A DNA stretch of 64,000 nt from NCBI RefSeq assembly GCF_025971945.1, contig NZ_JAPDHW010000013.1, forward strand, positions 1-64,000, written 5' to 3'. Below, piece by piece: positions 24,869-33,361 of the stretch. The notes under the pieces were generated by a model. The model worked only from the letters and a program-made list of their open reading frames with translations, ran no database searches and was not told the DNA's origin. The position numbers and the translations under genes were made by a program. This DNA is from Chryseobacterium kimseyorum (lineage in GTDB: Bacteria; Bacteroidota; Bacteroidia; Flavobacteriales; Weeksellaceae). Every line of letters begins with the position of its first letter. Positions within the stretch are counted from its first letter, which is position 1.

Positions 24869-25561
24869 ATGAATGAAGATTTTGAAGAGTTTAAGAAAAA
24901 TATTTCTTGGTTTATTAGCCAATCTGACAAGATAGACTTTTTAAATACTGAAACCGAAATTGAGTTAACCGAAAAGTTTTGCAATACATTTCCTATTCTT
25001 TCAAATCTAATAAGCAAAGCCCGAATTTTGACATTGAAAATAAACAACCAGTTATACAAACTTTTCTCCTGGACAAATAAAAACGGTTTGAGTTGTGGTT
25101 GGCTAAACAAAATTGAACAGAATACAAGTTCTCAATTACCCATAATTGAAGAACACAAACTTTTACTAAATGAAATAGGAGGAATCCAGGAATCCTATAA
25201 CCAACCCGAACCAAGTCTTTCTAACAACCAAAATTTTATGTTTATAGAATCGGAATGTTCACTTGGGATTAATGATTGGGATGATTATTATAAAGAGTTG
25301 TGTGAAGAAGAGAATGTAGAACCAATAAACTACAAAAATCTCGTTTGTTTTGTTGTAGAGGCAAATGGAGATGCTAATACTTATGATCCTAAAACAAAAG
25401 AAATACTTCTTTTTTCTCACGACCATTGCTTTGACAATGTTGAAGTATTAGAAAATCAGCCCGAATATACATTCCATACAATAAACGGTGTTGTGAATTT
25501 TGTAGATTATGTTGAAACGTTGGCAGCTGAATGGAAAAATGAAATAAAAAAGCACGGCTAA
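24869..25561 (+). CDS. Cassette C12: SUKH (SMI1/KNR4)-like protein
   Basis: A 230-residue cytoplasmic protein. Residues ~85-225 follow the SUKH pattern: LLLNEIGGIQESYNQPEP, then LVCFVVEANGDANTYDPKTKEILLFSHDH and VDYVETLAAEWKNEI. SUKH proteins are commonly immunity proteins against nuclease and other toxins of polymorphic toxin systems. No toxin gene accompanies it here, so it may protect against a neighbour's toxin, or the assignment may be only fold-level. First gene of a two-gene cassette. Confidence 0.6.
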   Translation: MNEDFEEFKKNISWFISQSDKIDFLNTETEIELTEKFCNTFPILSNLISKARILTLKINNQLYKLFSWTNKNGLSCGWLNKIEQNTSSQLPIIEEHKLLLNEIGGIQESYNQPEPSLSNNQNFMFIESECSLGINDWDDYYKELCEEENVEPINYKNLVCFVVEANGDANTYDPKTKEILLFSHDHCFDNVEVLENQPEYTFHTINGVVNFVDYVETLAAEWKNEIKKHG

Positions 25562-25597
25562 ATCAATCATCTTTCAAAAAGAAAAACAGAAAACTAT

Positions 25598-26380
25598 ATG
25601 AAAAAAATAATTACGTTTCTACTATTAAGCTTAATGACTAGTTCTCTCTATTCACAAGGGAAAGTAATATTATCCCAAACATTGAAAATGTATAACGGAA
25701 TTGAAGTAAGTTTAGAAGTTGAAAATAAGCCAAATGACAATTTTCATTTTATTAAAATTGACACTCTAACTTTAACAGATGATAAGGGACAAATACTTAC
25801 GAAGAATTTAATTAAAAACATTTTCAGAAGAGCCAATGTCTTGGCACGATATGAAATTGATGAAAAGAAAAAATACAAATATTTTCATATTAAAGGTGTT
25901 ATAAAGTATTTCAAGCCGTCAGAAAATAAAAATTCATATTTCAATTTGGGCAAAATCAAAAATTTAGAAAAAAATATCAATCTAATCGATAAAAGTATCA
26001 CAATAAAAAATCCTAACCTTTTTTTTAGTATTGTTGATTCTGCAACGTTCGAAAAAGTATTTCCAAATTTTAAATATAGAACTAACGATAGAGATGAGTA
26101 CAAAAAAATTGACCTTGGGTCTTATGATTTAATTTATGCTTACAGAAGTGACAAAAAACAAGATTTTATAACAGCAGTAAACGAAGAATTTGAGCACGGT
26201 TTTAATAATTTAACGTTGAATGATCATAAAACAGGAATTAATTACAAGCTTATAAAGTTGAAAAAAGGCATGACTGCTAGTGAAAAAGAAGAAATCAAAA
26301 TCGAATTGATGATTGAAAATAAAAATTCAATCACGTTAATTCCTTTTGATTTCAAAAATATTGAGCCTAAAGCTTTGTGA
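25598..26380 (+). CDS. Cassette C12: secreted hypothetical protein
   Basis: A 260-residue protein with a Sec signal peptide (MKKIITFLLLSLMTSSLYSQ). The mature part is Lys-rich and beta-rich; no family recognised. It begins 36 bp after the SUKH-like gene with no attC between, so either this is a two-gene cassette or an attC was lost by deletion between two cassettes. Confidence 0.55.
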   Translation: MKKIITFLLLSLMTSSLYSQGKVILSQTLKMYNGIEVSLEVENKPNDNFHFIKIDTLTLTDDKGQILTKNLIKNIFRRANVLARYEIDEKKKYKYFHIKGVIKYFKPSENKNSYFNLGKIKNLEKNINLIDKSITIKNPNLFFSIVDSATFEKVFPNFKYRTNDRDEYKKIDLGSYDLIYAYRSDKKQDFITAVNEEFEHGFNNLTLNDHKTGINYKLIKLKKGMTASEKEEIKIELMIENKNSITLIPFDFKNIEPKAL

Positions 26381-26390
26381 GTAAGCAATT

Positions 26391-26413
26391 AAAAGCCTCG
26401 AAACATTAGAGGT
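26391..26413 (+). repeat. Relic attC-like site 12 (right half)
   Basis: AAAAGCCTCGAAACATTAGA matches the AAAGCCCCGAAACGTTAGC right ends of the intact sites, with the core mutated from GTT to ATT. No left half is visible upstream. Confidence 0.6.
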
Positions 26414-26462
26414 AATTTTGCAGAATGACCGTAAATCAGAAACAATATAGATAACCTAAATT

Positions 26463-27158
26463 ATGACCAGAATATTATTACTGTTAATTTTAGTGCTACA
26501 TGTTACTTCCTGTAAAGGACAGGAATATGAAGACGAAAAATTCGACTTATCAAAATTGAATTTCAATTTAAACGCTGATAAGTTCTATTCAAAATCAATG
26601 AATCGGGAAAATATCAAATTTTCAAGCTAAAAGCAGTACGTCGAAAAGGATACAATTAATGAATATGATTTAGATTGGAATGGTGATAAAAATAAGATTT
26701 TTGGAGTCCAATTTAATGTGAAAAGTTATTCAAGAAAAGATACCGTTGCTCTTTATAAAAACTTAACTTTTTACAAGCTTGAAGCAATGACAACTGAAAA
26801 AGGAGATTTAATGTTGGTATCTGCAACCGGAATGTGTTCAGACCATGACTTTCAGGTTATAGCACAAAAAAACACTGGCGAATACGGAAAACCATTAATA
26901 GAACAAAAAGAATTTTCATATTTTAAAACATACCATTATACTTGGAAATTAAGTGATAGAATTATACAGTTAGTAAGTAAAGCAAAGATAGATTTTAACC
27001 AAACGCCTCATAATATCTTTACGGAACAAGATAAAAAAGTGATAAAAGAAACATCAAAAGACAGACTTGATGAAATACACCTCTTCATTTGTAAAACAGA
27101 ATGTGAAAAAAAATTGAAAGGAAAAATGATCGCAGGAGATTGGTCTGACTTTAAATAA
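26463..27158 (+). pseudogene. Cassette C13: lipoprotein gene with an in-frame stop
   Basis: From the ATG at 26463 the frame reads a lipoprotein signal (MTRILLLLILVLHVTSCKGQ, lipobox VTSC) and 55 codons, then TAA at 26628-26630. The same frame continues open for another 175 codons to 27158 (KQYVEKDTINEYDLDW...LKGKMIAGDWSDFK). The second half has the same base composition and no start of its own before an ATG at 26770-ish, so a single nonsense change has split one 231-codon gene. Family not recognised. Confidence 0.7.
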
Positions 27159-27162
27159 AAAT

Positions 27163-27284
27163 TACAGCCACCAAGAAGCTTTCATTAGGCGGGCTGAAGT
27201 ACAAATGAAACGGTAATTTTCAATTGAATTTCGCTAGTGGCTTTTGTTCCTCGAATTCTCCCTGTCAAAAGCAGCGAAATATGG
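27163..27284 (+). repeat. Relic attC-like site 13
   Basis: Retains AGGCGGGCTGAAGTACAAA, identical in style to site 5, and a weak right half ending AAAAGCAGCGAAATATGGG where CGAAACGTTGGCGG would stand. Arms no longer pair well. Confidence 0.5.
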
Positions 27285-27310
27285 GTCTTAATGCTATAAA
27301 ACCGAAAGAA

Positions 27311-27865
27311 ATGGAAGAAATAATTCAAAAATTAGACAAATATTTATCGATACAAAGACCTGATTATTATTCTGAACTTAATGAACCGTTGGACGACTCT
27401 CAATTAGACAAATTAGAAGAATATTATAAAATTGAAATACCAAAGGATTTACGAACCCTTTACAAGTGGAAAAACGGACAGAAGCCAACCTGTTATGAAG
27501 CTTTCGTTAATAATTCTTGTTTTATTCCTTTACATCAAGCACTTTACGACGCTTCCGAGTTGACATCAATGACTGGGTTAGACTTTGATATTGAAAATTG
27601 GTGGAATAAATACTGGATACCAATATTTCAAAATGGTGGTGGCGATAGTATTTGCTTCGACTTGGAGGGAATTTTTACAGAGCAAAAAGGACAACTAATA
27701 GAATTCTGGCACGCAGATAACGACCGAAATGTAATTTCACCAACACTTGAAACTTTTCTTTCTAAAATAATCGACCTTTATGAAACCAAAGATAAAGAGG
27801 ACTTCGATGAATACTTTGAAATTGAAGAAATCGAAAACTATCCAAAGAAATTCTTTTTAGAATAA
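27311..27865 (+). CDS. Cassette C14: SMI1/KNR4 (SUKH) family protein
   Basis: A 184-residue acidic protein with a full SUKH domain: LDDSQLDKLEEYYKIEIPKDLRTLYKWKNGQ, then WIPIFQNGGGDSICFDLEG and QLIEFWHADNDRNVISPTLETFL. This family includes many toxin-immunity proteins and some regulators. No toxin is adjacent. Start taken at MEEIIQKLD; a start 10 codons earlier (MGLNAIK) is also possible. Last cassette of the array, followed by a half relic of the repeat. Confidence 0.75.
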   Translation: MEEIIQKLDKYLSIQRPDYYSELNEPLDDSQLDKLEEYYKIEIPKDLRTLYKWKNGQKPTCYEAFVNNSCFIPLHQALYDASELTSMTGLDFDIENWWNKYWIPIFQNGGGDSICFDLEGIFTEQKGQLIEFWHADNDRNVISPTLETFLSKIIDLYETKDKEDFDEYFEIEEIENYPKKFFLE

Positions 27866-27880
27866 TCCGAAAAAGAATTA

Positions 27881-27902
27881 CTGCCTACAAGGGTTTCACA
27901 AT
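27881..27902 (+). repeat. Relic attC-like site 14 (left half)
   Basis: CTGCCTACAAGGGTTTCACA matches the CTGCTAACAAGGGTTTTGCA left arm of intact sites. No right half follows; this is the distal edge of the array. Confidence 0.55.
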
Positions 27903-28003
27903 GAATTCAACTAATCAGTCATTTTTAAATTTAAAGTAAAATCACTCCAACAATAATTAGCTAAAAGCGCGTTCACTATATATTGACATAATAAATAATA
28001 ACT

Positions 28004-28210
28004 ATGAAAAAGATACTCACCAATCTTCTGATTATCTCATTTATTCTCACCACTGTCGGATTTTTAATGGATGGCGATGTGAAAGAACCCAGCATGAGCA
28101 TTAGGTTTACAGAATATTTTGCGATGACAGGAATGATTTTCACAGCGATTTCTCTGATTTATTTTTCAGTAACTTTCATTTTAAGAAAACTTCAGCAGAC
28201 CCTTAGCTAA
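28004..28210 (+). CDS. Small membrane protein
   Basis: A 68-residue protein with two hydrophobic helices (LTNLLIISFILTTVGFLM and MTGMIFTAISLIYFSVTFIL) joined by a short loop. No family recognised. It is just outside the cassette array and followed by a good terminator, so it is a monocistronic gene. Confidence 0.55.
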   Translation: MKKILTNLLIISFILTTVGFLMDGDVKEPSMSIRFTEYFAMTGMIFTAISLIYFSVTFILRKLQQTLS

Positions 28211-28230
28211 TCCTTTAAAAATATTCAAAA

Positions 28231-28266
28231 AGCAGTTCTATACTTTAAGAGTAGAGCTGCTTTTTT
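28231..28266 (+). terminator. Terminator of the small membrane protein gene
   Basis: AGCAGTTCTA pairs with TAGAGCTGCT, followed by six T residues. Confidence 0.8.
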
Positions 28267-28362
28267 GTTTAAACTGTTTTAAGAATTCAGAATAATTAAT
28301 TATCTTTATTCTCGTTATGATGATTAAATCTCCTGTTCAATCTATTTAAAATCAAAAAGTTT

Positions 28363-28593
28363 CGGACTGGAATTTACAGGAAACTGGACCTGAAAATTAT
28401 GGGATGATTAAAACGCACATAAGATTTAGATTGATCCGTAACTTAGCTAATAACTTAGGATTCGATAACGAATATGATGCAGATGTTGAAGATAAAAAAG
28501 CTGATTATTAATGACGGAAAAGAAAATATTGAGTCTTTAAAATTTGGTAAAGCCGAATTAGCAATTGTAGAAGCCAAAATATCGGATTATTAA
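28363..28593 (+). pseudogene. Coding debris: two overlapping short frames
   Basis: One frame reads DWNLQETGPENYGMIKTH...DVEDKKADY and stops at 28511; another (ATG at 28474) reads MMQMLKIKKLIINDGKENIE...VEAKISDY and stops at 28593. Together they look like fragments of one small gene joined through a frameshift. Neither is convincing alone. Confidence 0.3.
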
Positions 28594-28632
28594 AGTACAC
28601 CGCATTATTTAAAAATCTAAGCAACATTTAGA

Positions 28633-29061
28633 ATGAAAACAGTAGCACAAAAAATGGGCGTCAAAGCAGGCTCCAGCGCATATTTTCATGAAGCGCCTTC
28701 CGAAGCTGTTGCTTCGATAGAATTGCCTGAGATAAACTTAGCTGAAAGACTGTCTGGAGAATTTGATTACATTCACCTGTTTGTTAAATCACAAAGTGAG
28801 CAGGAAAGCATTTTTCCGAAATTAAAAGAGCATCTGAAAATAGACGGGATGCTTTGGGTCTCATGGCCGAAAGGTGGACAGCTAGGCACTGACCTCAGTT
28901 TACCGAAAGTCATCAAAACAGGATACGAATTCGGACTTGTAGAAAGCACCTGTTTAAGTATTAATTCTGTATGGTCGGCTATAAAATTTACTCATCCTAA
29001 GAAAGGTAAAACCTATAATAACAGCCATGCAGAACTGAAATCAAGAACAACAAACCGCTAA
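28633..29061 (+). CDS. DUF3052-like protein
   Basis: A 142-residue cytoplasmic protein that matches the DUF3052 pattern: AQKMGVKAGSSAYFHEAPSE, then FDYIHLFVKSQSEQESIFPKLKEHLKIDGMLWVSWPKGG and GLVESTCLSINSVWSAIKFTHP. The fold is Rossmann-like and close to methyltransferase folds but lacks a clear SAM-binding glycine loop. Function unknown. The final 15 residues are a basic tail. Confidence 0.75.
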   Translation: MKTVAQKMGVKAGSSAYFHEAPSEAVASIELPEINLAERLSGEFDYIHLFVKSQSEQESIFPKLKEHLKIDGMLWVSWPKGGQLGTDLSLPKVIKTGYEFGLVESTCLSINSVWSAIKFTHPKKGKTYNNSHAELKSRTTNR

Positions 29062-29240
29062 AAAAATCATCCATAAATAAACTTTACAGCAAAGCTCAAT
29101 AGTTTTTTTCTTCATAGAAAAAGCTTTTCAAAATACCTTTTAAAATAAATTATTAGAGAATTTTATGTTTAGATCACTTTAAATTCTTTTTCATAATTTC
29201 GATCTATCCCTTTCATCGTCACTAAAATACACACACAACT

Positions 29241-29570
29241 ATGTCTGAAAATCGTCCCGAAAAATTCACTCCAGAAAACCCACAAACTGGTCACACAAAT
29301 ACGCAAACCATCATAATCAGACAGGATGAAAGTAAAACCAATGGAATTGGAATTGCCGGATTTATCATTTCTCTCATCGGGCTTTTTGTCAGCTGGATTC
29401 CTTTTTTCGGATGGTCTATTTGGTTTGTAGGTCTTGTTCTGTCTTTTATTGGGCTATTCAGAGCTCCAAGAGGTCTGGCCATTGCAGGCCTGGTGATTTC
29501 ATTTATTGGTGTGATTATCCTGATCCTTTTTGTAAGTGCTATTTTCGTTGCTTCTGAAATGAATCCGTAA
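29241..29570 (+). CDS. DUF4190-type small membrane protein
   Basis: A 109-residue protein with a hydrophilic N-terminus (first 35 residues) and two or three tightly packed helices rich in glycine (GIAGFIISLIGLFVSWIPFF, WFVGLVLSFIGLF, LAIAGLVISFIGVIILILFV). The repeated GLxxSFIG/GFIISLIG pattern is typical of DUF4190 proteins. Role unknown. Confidence 0.65.
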   Translation: MSENRPEKFTPENPQTGHTNTQTIIIRQDESKTNGIGIAGFIISLIGLFVSWIPFFGWSIWFVGLVLSFIGLFRAPRGLAIAGLVISFIGVIILILFVSAIFVASEMNP

Positions 29571-29674
29571 CAGCATAATTTGTGCTTCAGAAATTTCATT
29601 ATTTATCGTGACATGATTTGTTGAATTTCACTTTAATATTTATAGTTAGCAATAAAATTAAAAGAAACAATCTG

Positions 29675-30208
29675 ATGAAAACCTCCAAAACAAATTACAT
29701 CAGGCCAAACGATGTCACTATTTATTTCATATTTTTTGTAGTTGCATTGAGCCTGTATCTTATTTTAATTGGAGAACATCGGGAGTTTCTCAACAAAATC
29801 TGGAATGACCTTCCGGCCACCCGAAAAACAAACATCCATAGATTTCCATTCTTTGCAATCTTTGCATTTATGGTACTTAATGGAGTGATCGCAAGTTTAC
29901 TGTCAAATTATTTAGGACAGGTAAAATATATTAAGCTCCACCCTACTTTTATAGAAATAAGAACCGCTTTCTTACATAAAATACCTAAGTTAAAAATCAC
30001 AGAAGTCAGTATTACCGAGAAAGATAAAAAACTTTTACAGATTGCTTTTAATAAGCGAAAATATATCTACCCCATACACCATCCTGATGAGGATACCGTC
30101 AACAAAATCAAAGATTATTTTTACTTACAAAAACCTGATAGAATAACTCAGGATGACAAAGAAATGACGGTTACAAAAACCTATAAAGTTAAAAATATGG
30201 GGCAGTGA
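29675..30208 (+). CDS. Hypothetical membrane protein (PH-like)
   Basis: A 177-residue protein: two N-terminal helices (VTIYFIFFVVALSLYLILI and FFAIFAFMVLNGVIASLLSNYL) and a cytoplasmic tail (KYIKLHPTFIEIRTAFLHKIPKLKITEVSITEKD). The tail pattern resembles bacterial PH-like domains of membrane proteins, weakly. Start is the ATG at MKTSKTNYI; an earlier start adds unrelated residues. Confidence 0.5.
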   Translation: MKTSKTNYIRPNDVTIYFIFFVVALSLYLILIGEHREFLNKIWNDLPATRKTNIHRFPFFAIFAFMVLNGVIASLLSNYLGQVKYIKLHPTFIEIRTAFLHKIPKLKITEVSITEKDKKLLQIAFNKRKYIYPIHHPDEDTVNKIKDYFYLQKPDRITQDDKEMTVTKTYKVKNMGQ

Positions 30209-30315
30209 CTTCTTTAAATGGTGATCAAAATAAATTCTTTAATCTCTTTCTGATTGCTATTCTAATGTTTTATAAATTTATATAAACGAAATGATCAATT
30301 TAAGCTGAATACCAA

Positions 30316-30753
30316 ATGAAAAAAATACTTTTTAAATACTGGCTTGCTAACTTTTTGCTGGGCTTTTTGCTTTACGCAGTCCACAGAACTATTATTTCCA
30401 TAACTGACACGACAGCTGAAACCGATTTTAAAAAATTTCTATCGCTGTTAGAAATACTTCTGAATTTAGGATTTTCACTTCTCTATCTCGCAGTCGTGTT
30501 CGTTTCATCAATTACTTTATTCCTGAATCTTTTTGCAAAAATCAGAAATAATTTCTATGCATCACTGCTTACATTTTTGGGTATTCCTATGGCAGGATTA
30601 ATTTTCCTGTTGTTTATTAATTTTCAGTTAGAACATGATTCACACTATCCTACCTCAACTCTGATCATTATTTCCGTAATTTATATACTGTTTACCGGTA
30701 TACAGTTTCTAATGTTCAGAAAAAAAATTGGGTCGCAGGTATACCTGCAATAA
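30316..30753 (+). CDS. Hypothetical membrane protein
   Basis: A 145-residue protein with four predicted helices (FKYWLANFLLGFLLYAV, LGFSLLYLAVVFVSSITLFL, ASLLTFLGIPMAGLIFLLFI, TLIIISVIYILFTGIQFLMF). No recognised family or motif; the C-terminus is basic. Same direction as the surrounding accessory genes. Confidence 0.55.
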   Translation: MKKILFKYWLANFLLGFLLYAVHRTIISITDTTAETDFKKFLSLLEILLNLGFSLLYLAVVFVSSITLFLNLFAKIRNNFYASLLTFLGIPMAGLIFLLFINFQLEHDSHYPTSTLIIISVIYILFTGIQFLMFRKKIGSQVYLQ

Positions 30754-30833
30754 ATTTCTTACTTTTATAATAATTCAAAGAACAAGGATTCATTTAAAAT
30801 AATGAACAAAGAAATATTATAAAGAACTAAAAT

Positions 30834-31283
30834 ATGACTCTCAATGAAATCGCATGGAGTTTCTCCTCCAAAGTTTATCGCAGCTCAGAAGAATTTAATG
30901 AAGCAGTGTCCAATTATCAGAAAACCATTTACAAAACAGATCAAAATTGGAAACCTGATGAAATTGTCTTTGATTTCCCTGAACTGCAAATTCAGTATGA
31001 AGCCTGGATTTCCGACGCCTCGCAGTTACTGGAAAACGAAACTCTTATCGACGAAGAAGACGCTTTCGACGAAGATAACAGTGACGAAGGAATGTATCAG
31101 GTAGAGATTTTATCGCATCTGAAAGCCGACAATGGCAGGAATTTTACGGCATTAGAGTTTTTATTTAAAACCCATAATCAGCAGGCCAACAAAGAACTTG
31201 GCGATCATACATTTTTCGAAGGCACAGATGAAAATAACCTAACGACTGTTTTGCCAACTTTTTTCATCGCTTGCGGAAGCTGA
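30834..31283 (+). CDS. Hypothetical acidic cytoplasmic protein
   Basis: A 149-residue protein with an acidic low-complexity stretch (LIDEEDAFDEDNSDEGM, about 79-95). Ends in LPTFFIACGS. Not recognised. It is followed at 23 bp and then 26 bp by two more genes of the same direction (31307 and 31693); these three probably form an operon. Confidence 0.6.
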   Translation: MTLNEIAWSFSSKVYRSSEEFNEAVSNYQKTIYKTDQNWKPDEIVFDFPELQIQYEAWISDASQLLENETLIDEEDAFDEDNSDEGMYQVEILSHLKADNGRNFTALEFLFKTHNQQANKELGDHTFFEGTDENNLTTVLPTFFIACGS

Positions 31284-31306
31284 TTTTTATAAAAAAATAA
31301 AATAAT

Positions 31307-31666
31307 ATGAGTTACAGCATTCATTTATACAGAAAAGAAACTAAAGAACGTGAAATAGAAAGTCACTCTGACAACTTCTTTGAAAATGAAAATAATTTAG
31401 AACCCTTCACACCAGAACAGTATAAATACCTGAAGAAGCGGTTGCTTGCGTATAAGTACATACTGAGTCGGGAAAATCATGATGGGTTGCAATTTGAGCA
31501 TCCTGAACATTCTGTCATCGCACTCTTGACCGACCGTGGTTTATACTTCAGTGCCGGTTTTAAAGGCGACAGTATTTTTGAAGCCGGAATGACTGCTTCC
31601 GAGTTTACAGATACAGAAGAATTTGTAAAGTACGATCCACAAAACGGTGGTTGGGAAGAATTTTAA
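31307..31666 (+). CDS. Hypothetical protein
   Basis: A 119-residue protein starting MSYSIHLYRKETKEREIESHSDNFF. The first ten residues (xSIHLYRKET) recur in small unknown Bacteroidota proteins, some of them immunity-like. Middle gene of the 30834-32583 operon. No motif allows a function to be assigned. Confidence 0.6.
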   Translation: MSYSIHLYRKETKEREIESHSDNFFENENNLEPFTPEQYKYLKKRLLAYKYILSRENHDGLQFEHPEHSVIALLTDRGLYFSAGFKGDSIFEAGMTASEFTDTEEFVKYDPQNGGWEEF

Positions 31667-31692
31667 AAACAAAAAAATAAAATACATCTGAT

Positions 31693-32583
31693 ATGAAAAA
31701 TATTGAAAACAGCTTAGGCGAATATCTGCACACTGCCGAAAAAACTATTCAGGAAGTTTTGTTTGTCCCAGTTGATGAACATCCGGTTTGGGAAGATCAT
31801 TCTGACATTCTTGAATTGGCCAGTAAACAAATCTTACAGCCTGTAGGAATTCTTCCCGATGAAAATATTTTCGCTTACATTGGAGTGCATTCACAAACTA
31901 TTATTACCGGAAAAAGAGATAGTGTAGGTTTCCTTATCACTAATTTCAGAATCCTCACGCAAACCGATTTTTCCATAATCGGAACGGCCGAAGTTGCAGA
32001 GCAGACACTTTTTACCCAAAATATTAATCCTCAGGAGCTGTTGCCAAAAGTTTGGGAAAGTTTTATTGCTAAAAATAAATTGTCAATTCCAGGTGAACAG
32101 TTATTGGCAATGCATTCTGCGTTAAAAAATGTTCTGGAAATTATAGTTCCTCAATTGCAGCAGCTTCATTATTTGCCTGGTGAAATTGTCAAATCTGATT
32201 ATATTACCGGTAGAATAAAAGAACTCGGCCTGGAAAAATCATTGAAAGCCTATGAACAAGACGAGAAAAGACTGAAGAAATTTGCCGAAAAATATAATCT
32301 TTCAGATATCCTTTTTGGGATTGTAGACAAGCCTTTTTTCGGCGGAGTTTACGGTTTGGTGATAACGCAGAACGGTATTGTAAGCAGAGACCTGATGGAA
32401 GACAGCTTCTCCAGCACCTGGCAGGAAATAAAAAACAATCCCGCTACCCTCGGAGAAAAAAATGATGTTATTCTGGCAGGTGAAAAAAGACATATTATTC
32501 CATCCCATGCTGCAGATGCTGTACATTCTCTTATAATTCTGATGAATGAACTGGCCAATGGTGAAATTAAAATTCAGAAGTAA
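31693..32583 (+). CDS. Hypothetical protein, possible PH-like domain
   Basis: A 296-residue cytoplasmic protein. It starts with helices, then a segment VGFLITNFRILTQTDFSIIG that resembles PH-like or DUF-type beta strands (GLLITNxRI). A repeat of this style recurs as GVYGLVITQNGIVSRDLMED. The two similar halves suggest an internal duplication. Last gene of the three-gene operon. Confidence 0.55.
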   Translation: MKNIENSLGEYLHTAEKTIQEVLFVPVDEHPVWEDHSDILELASKQILQPVGILPDENIFAYIGVHSQTIITGKRDSVGFLITNFRILTQTDFSIIGTAEVAEQTLFTQNINPQELLPKVWESFIAKNKLSIPGEQLLAMHSALKNVLEIIVPQLQQLHYLPGEIVKSDYITGRIKELGLEKSLKAYEQDEKRLKKFAEKYNLSDILFGIVDKPFFGGVYGLVITQNGIVSRDLMEDSFSSTWQEIKNNPATLGEKNDVILAGEKRHIIPSHAADAVHSLIILMNELANGEIKIQK

Positions 32584-32656
32584 AATACGTTGATCAACAA
32601 TCATTTTTGGTAGCTAAACCGACATCAATGAAAATTTGTCAAGAGCTTTAAGTGAG

Positions 32657-33277
32657 ATGAGGAAAAATAAATTAAAAAAATATCCTTTTTACTGCGCTTT
32701 GATGATCTGTACTGCACTTTTCGGAAATTCCTGTCAGAAAAAAGATGAAGATTCTCTTTTGTATAATTTGTTTAACGCAAAATATAAGAACGATACGGTC
32801 CGTACGGTCAATATGCCCGACAATCTTTCTGTCATAAACAATTTAACGAGAGAACTGACAAGAAATCAGATGGAAATCAATGCTTATAATGTGGATAAAA
32901 CAGAGCCCGAATACAATTTCCTTAATGACTGTGTAAATCTCGTAACATATTATATAGAAAGGACCGGAATGCGTATGTATGCTGTAAAAAGTGAGAAACA
33001 AAAAGTCAGTTACAGAAGGAGATCCCAATCAAACAAACGGATTCGGGGTTACTATCAGGAATTTAAGATCTGTGTTTATGAATTTGAAAATGAGGAAACA
33101 GCAAAAGTGAATTATGAAATACTGCAAAAAGCCGCCAGTTCTGGTGACGGAAAATGCAACAGTATATTTAATACTGAATTTATACTTAAGAAAAATGAGA
33201 TTTTTGAATTCTGGACGATGGACCGCAAATCTTTAGGACGTATGAGGGAATATATCAATTTTGTTGACAGACAGTAA
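32657..33277 (+). CDS. Hypothetical lipoprotein
   Basis: A 206-residue protein with a signal peptide and lipobox (LKKYPFYCALMICTALFGNSCQKKDED; LFGNSC). The mature part is Lys/Arg-rich with no recognised fold. Start chosen at MRKNKLKKY; a further upstream start adds seven residues. An extracytoplasmic or outer-membrane lipid-anchored role is inferred. Confidence 0.6.
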   Translation: MRKNKLKKYPFYCALMICTALFGNSCQKKDEDSLLYNLFNAKYKNDTVRTVNMPDNLSVINNLTRELTRNQMEINAYNVDKTEPEYNFLNDCVNLVTYYIERTGMRMYAVKSEKQKVSYRRRSQSNKRIRGYYQEFKICVYEFENEETAKVNYEILQKAASSGDGKCNSIFNTEFILKKNEIFEFWTMDRKSLGRMREYINFVDRQ

Positions 33278-33361
33278 TTCACGATCATTCAGATGTTTTT
33301 TATTTTAAAGCATTCGGCAGAAATTGTATATCTTTATTCTCAATCTGTTGATTAAAACCAA

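Larger units (their letters stand above)
13892..27902. mobile_element. Integron-like element: recombinase, attI-like site and ~14 cassettes
   Basis: A tyrosine recombinase reads left; directly divergent from it a 13-kb array of cassettes reads right. Cassettes are separated by related imperfect inverted repeats that end in a GTT core. By core position the cassettes are: C1 14892-16043, C2 16044-17422, C3 17423-18778, C4 18779-19708, C5 19709-20444, C6 20445-21303, C7 21304-22302, C8 22303-23004, C9 23005-23671, C10 23672-24484, C11 24485-24818, C12 24819-26405, C13 26406 to about 27275, C14 to about 27890. Array decays from C8 onward. Confidence 0.8.

Noticed and set aside
14717..27902. Array as a simple run of tandem gene duplications
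   Set aside because: The genes are unrelated to each other, while only the spacers are alike, and boundary boxes pair within cassettes rather than between copies.
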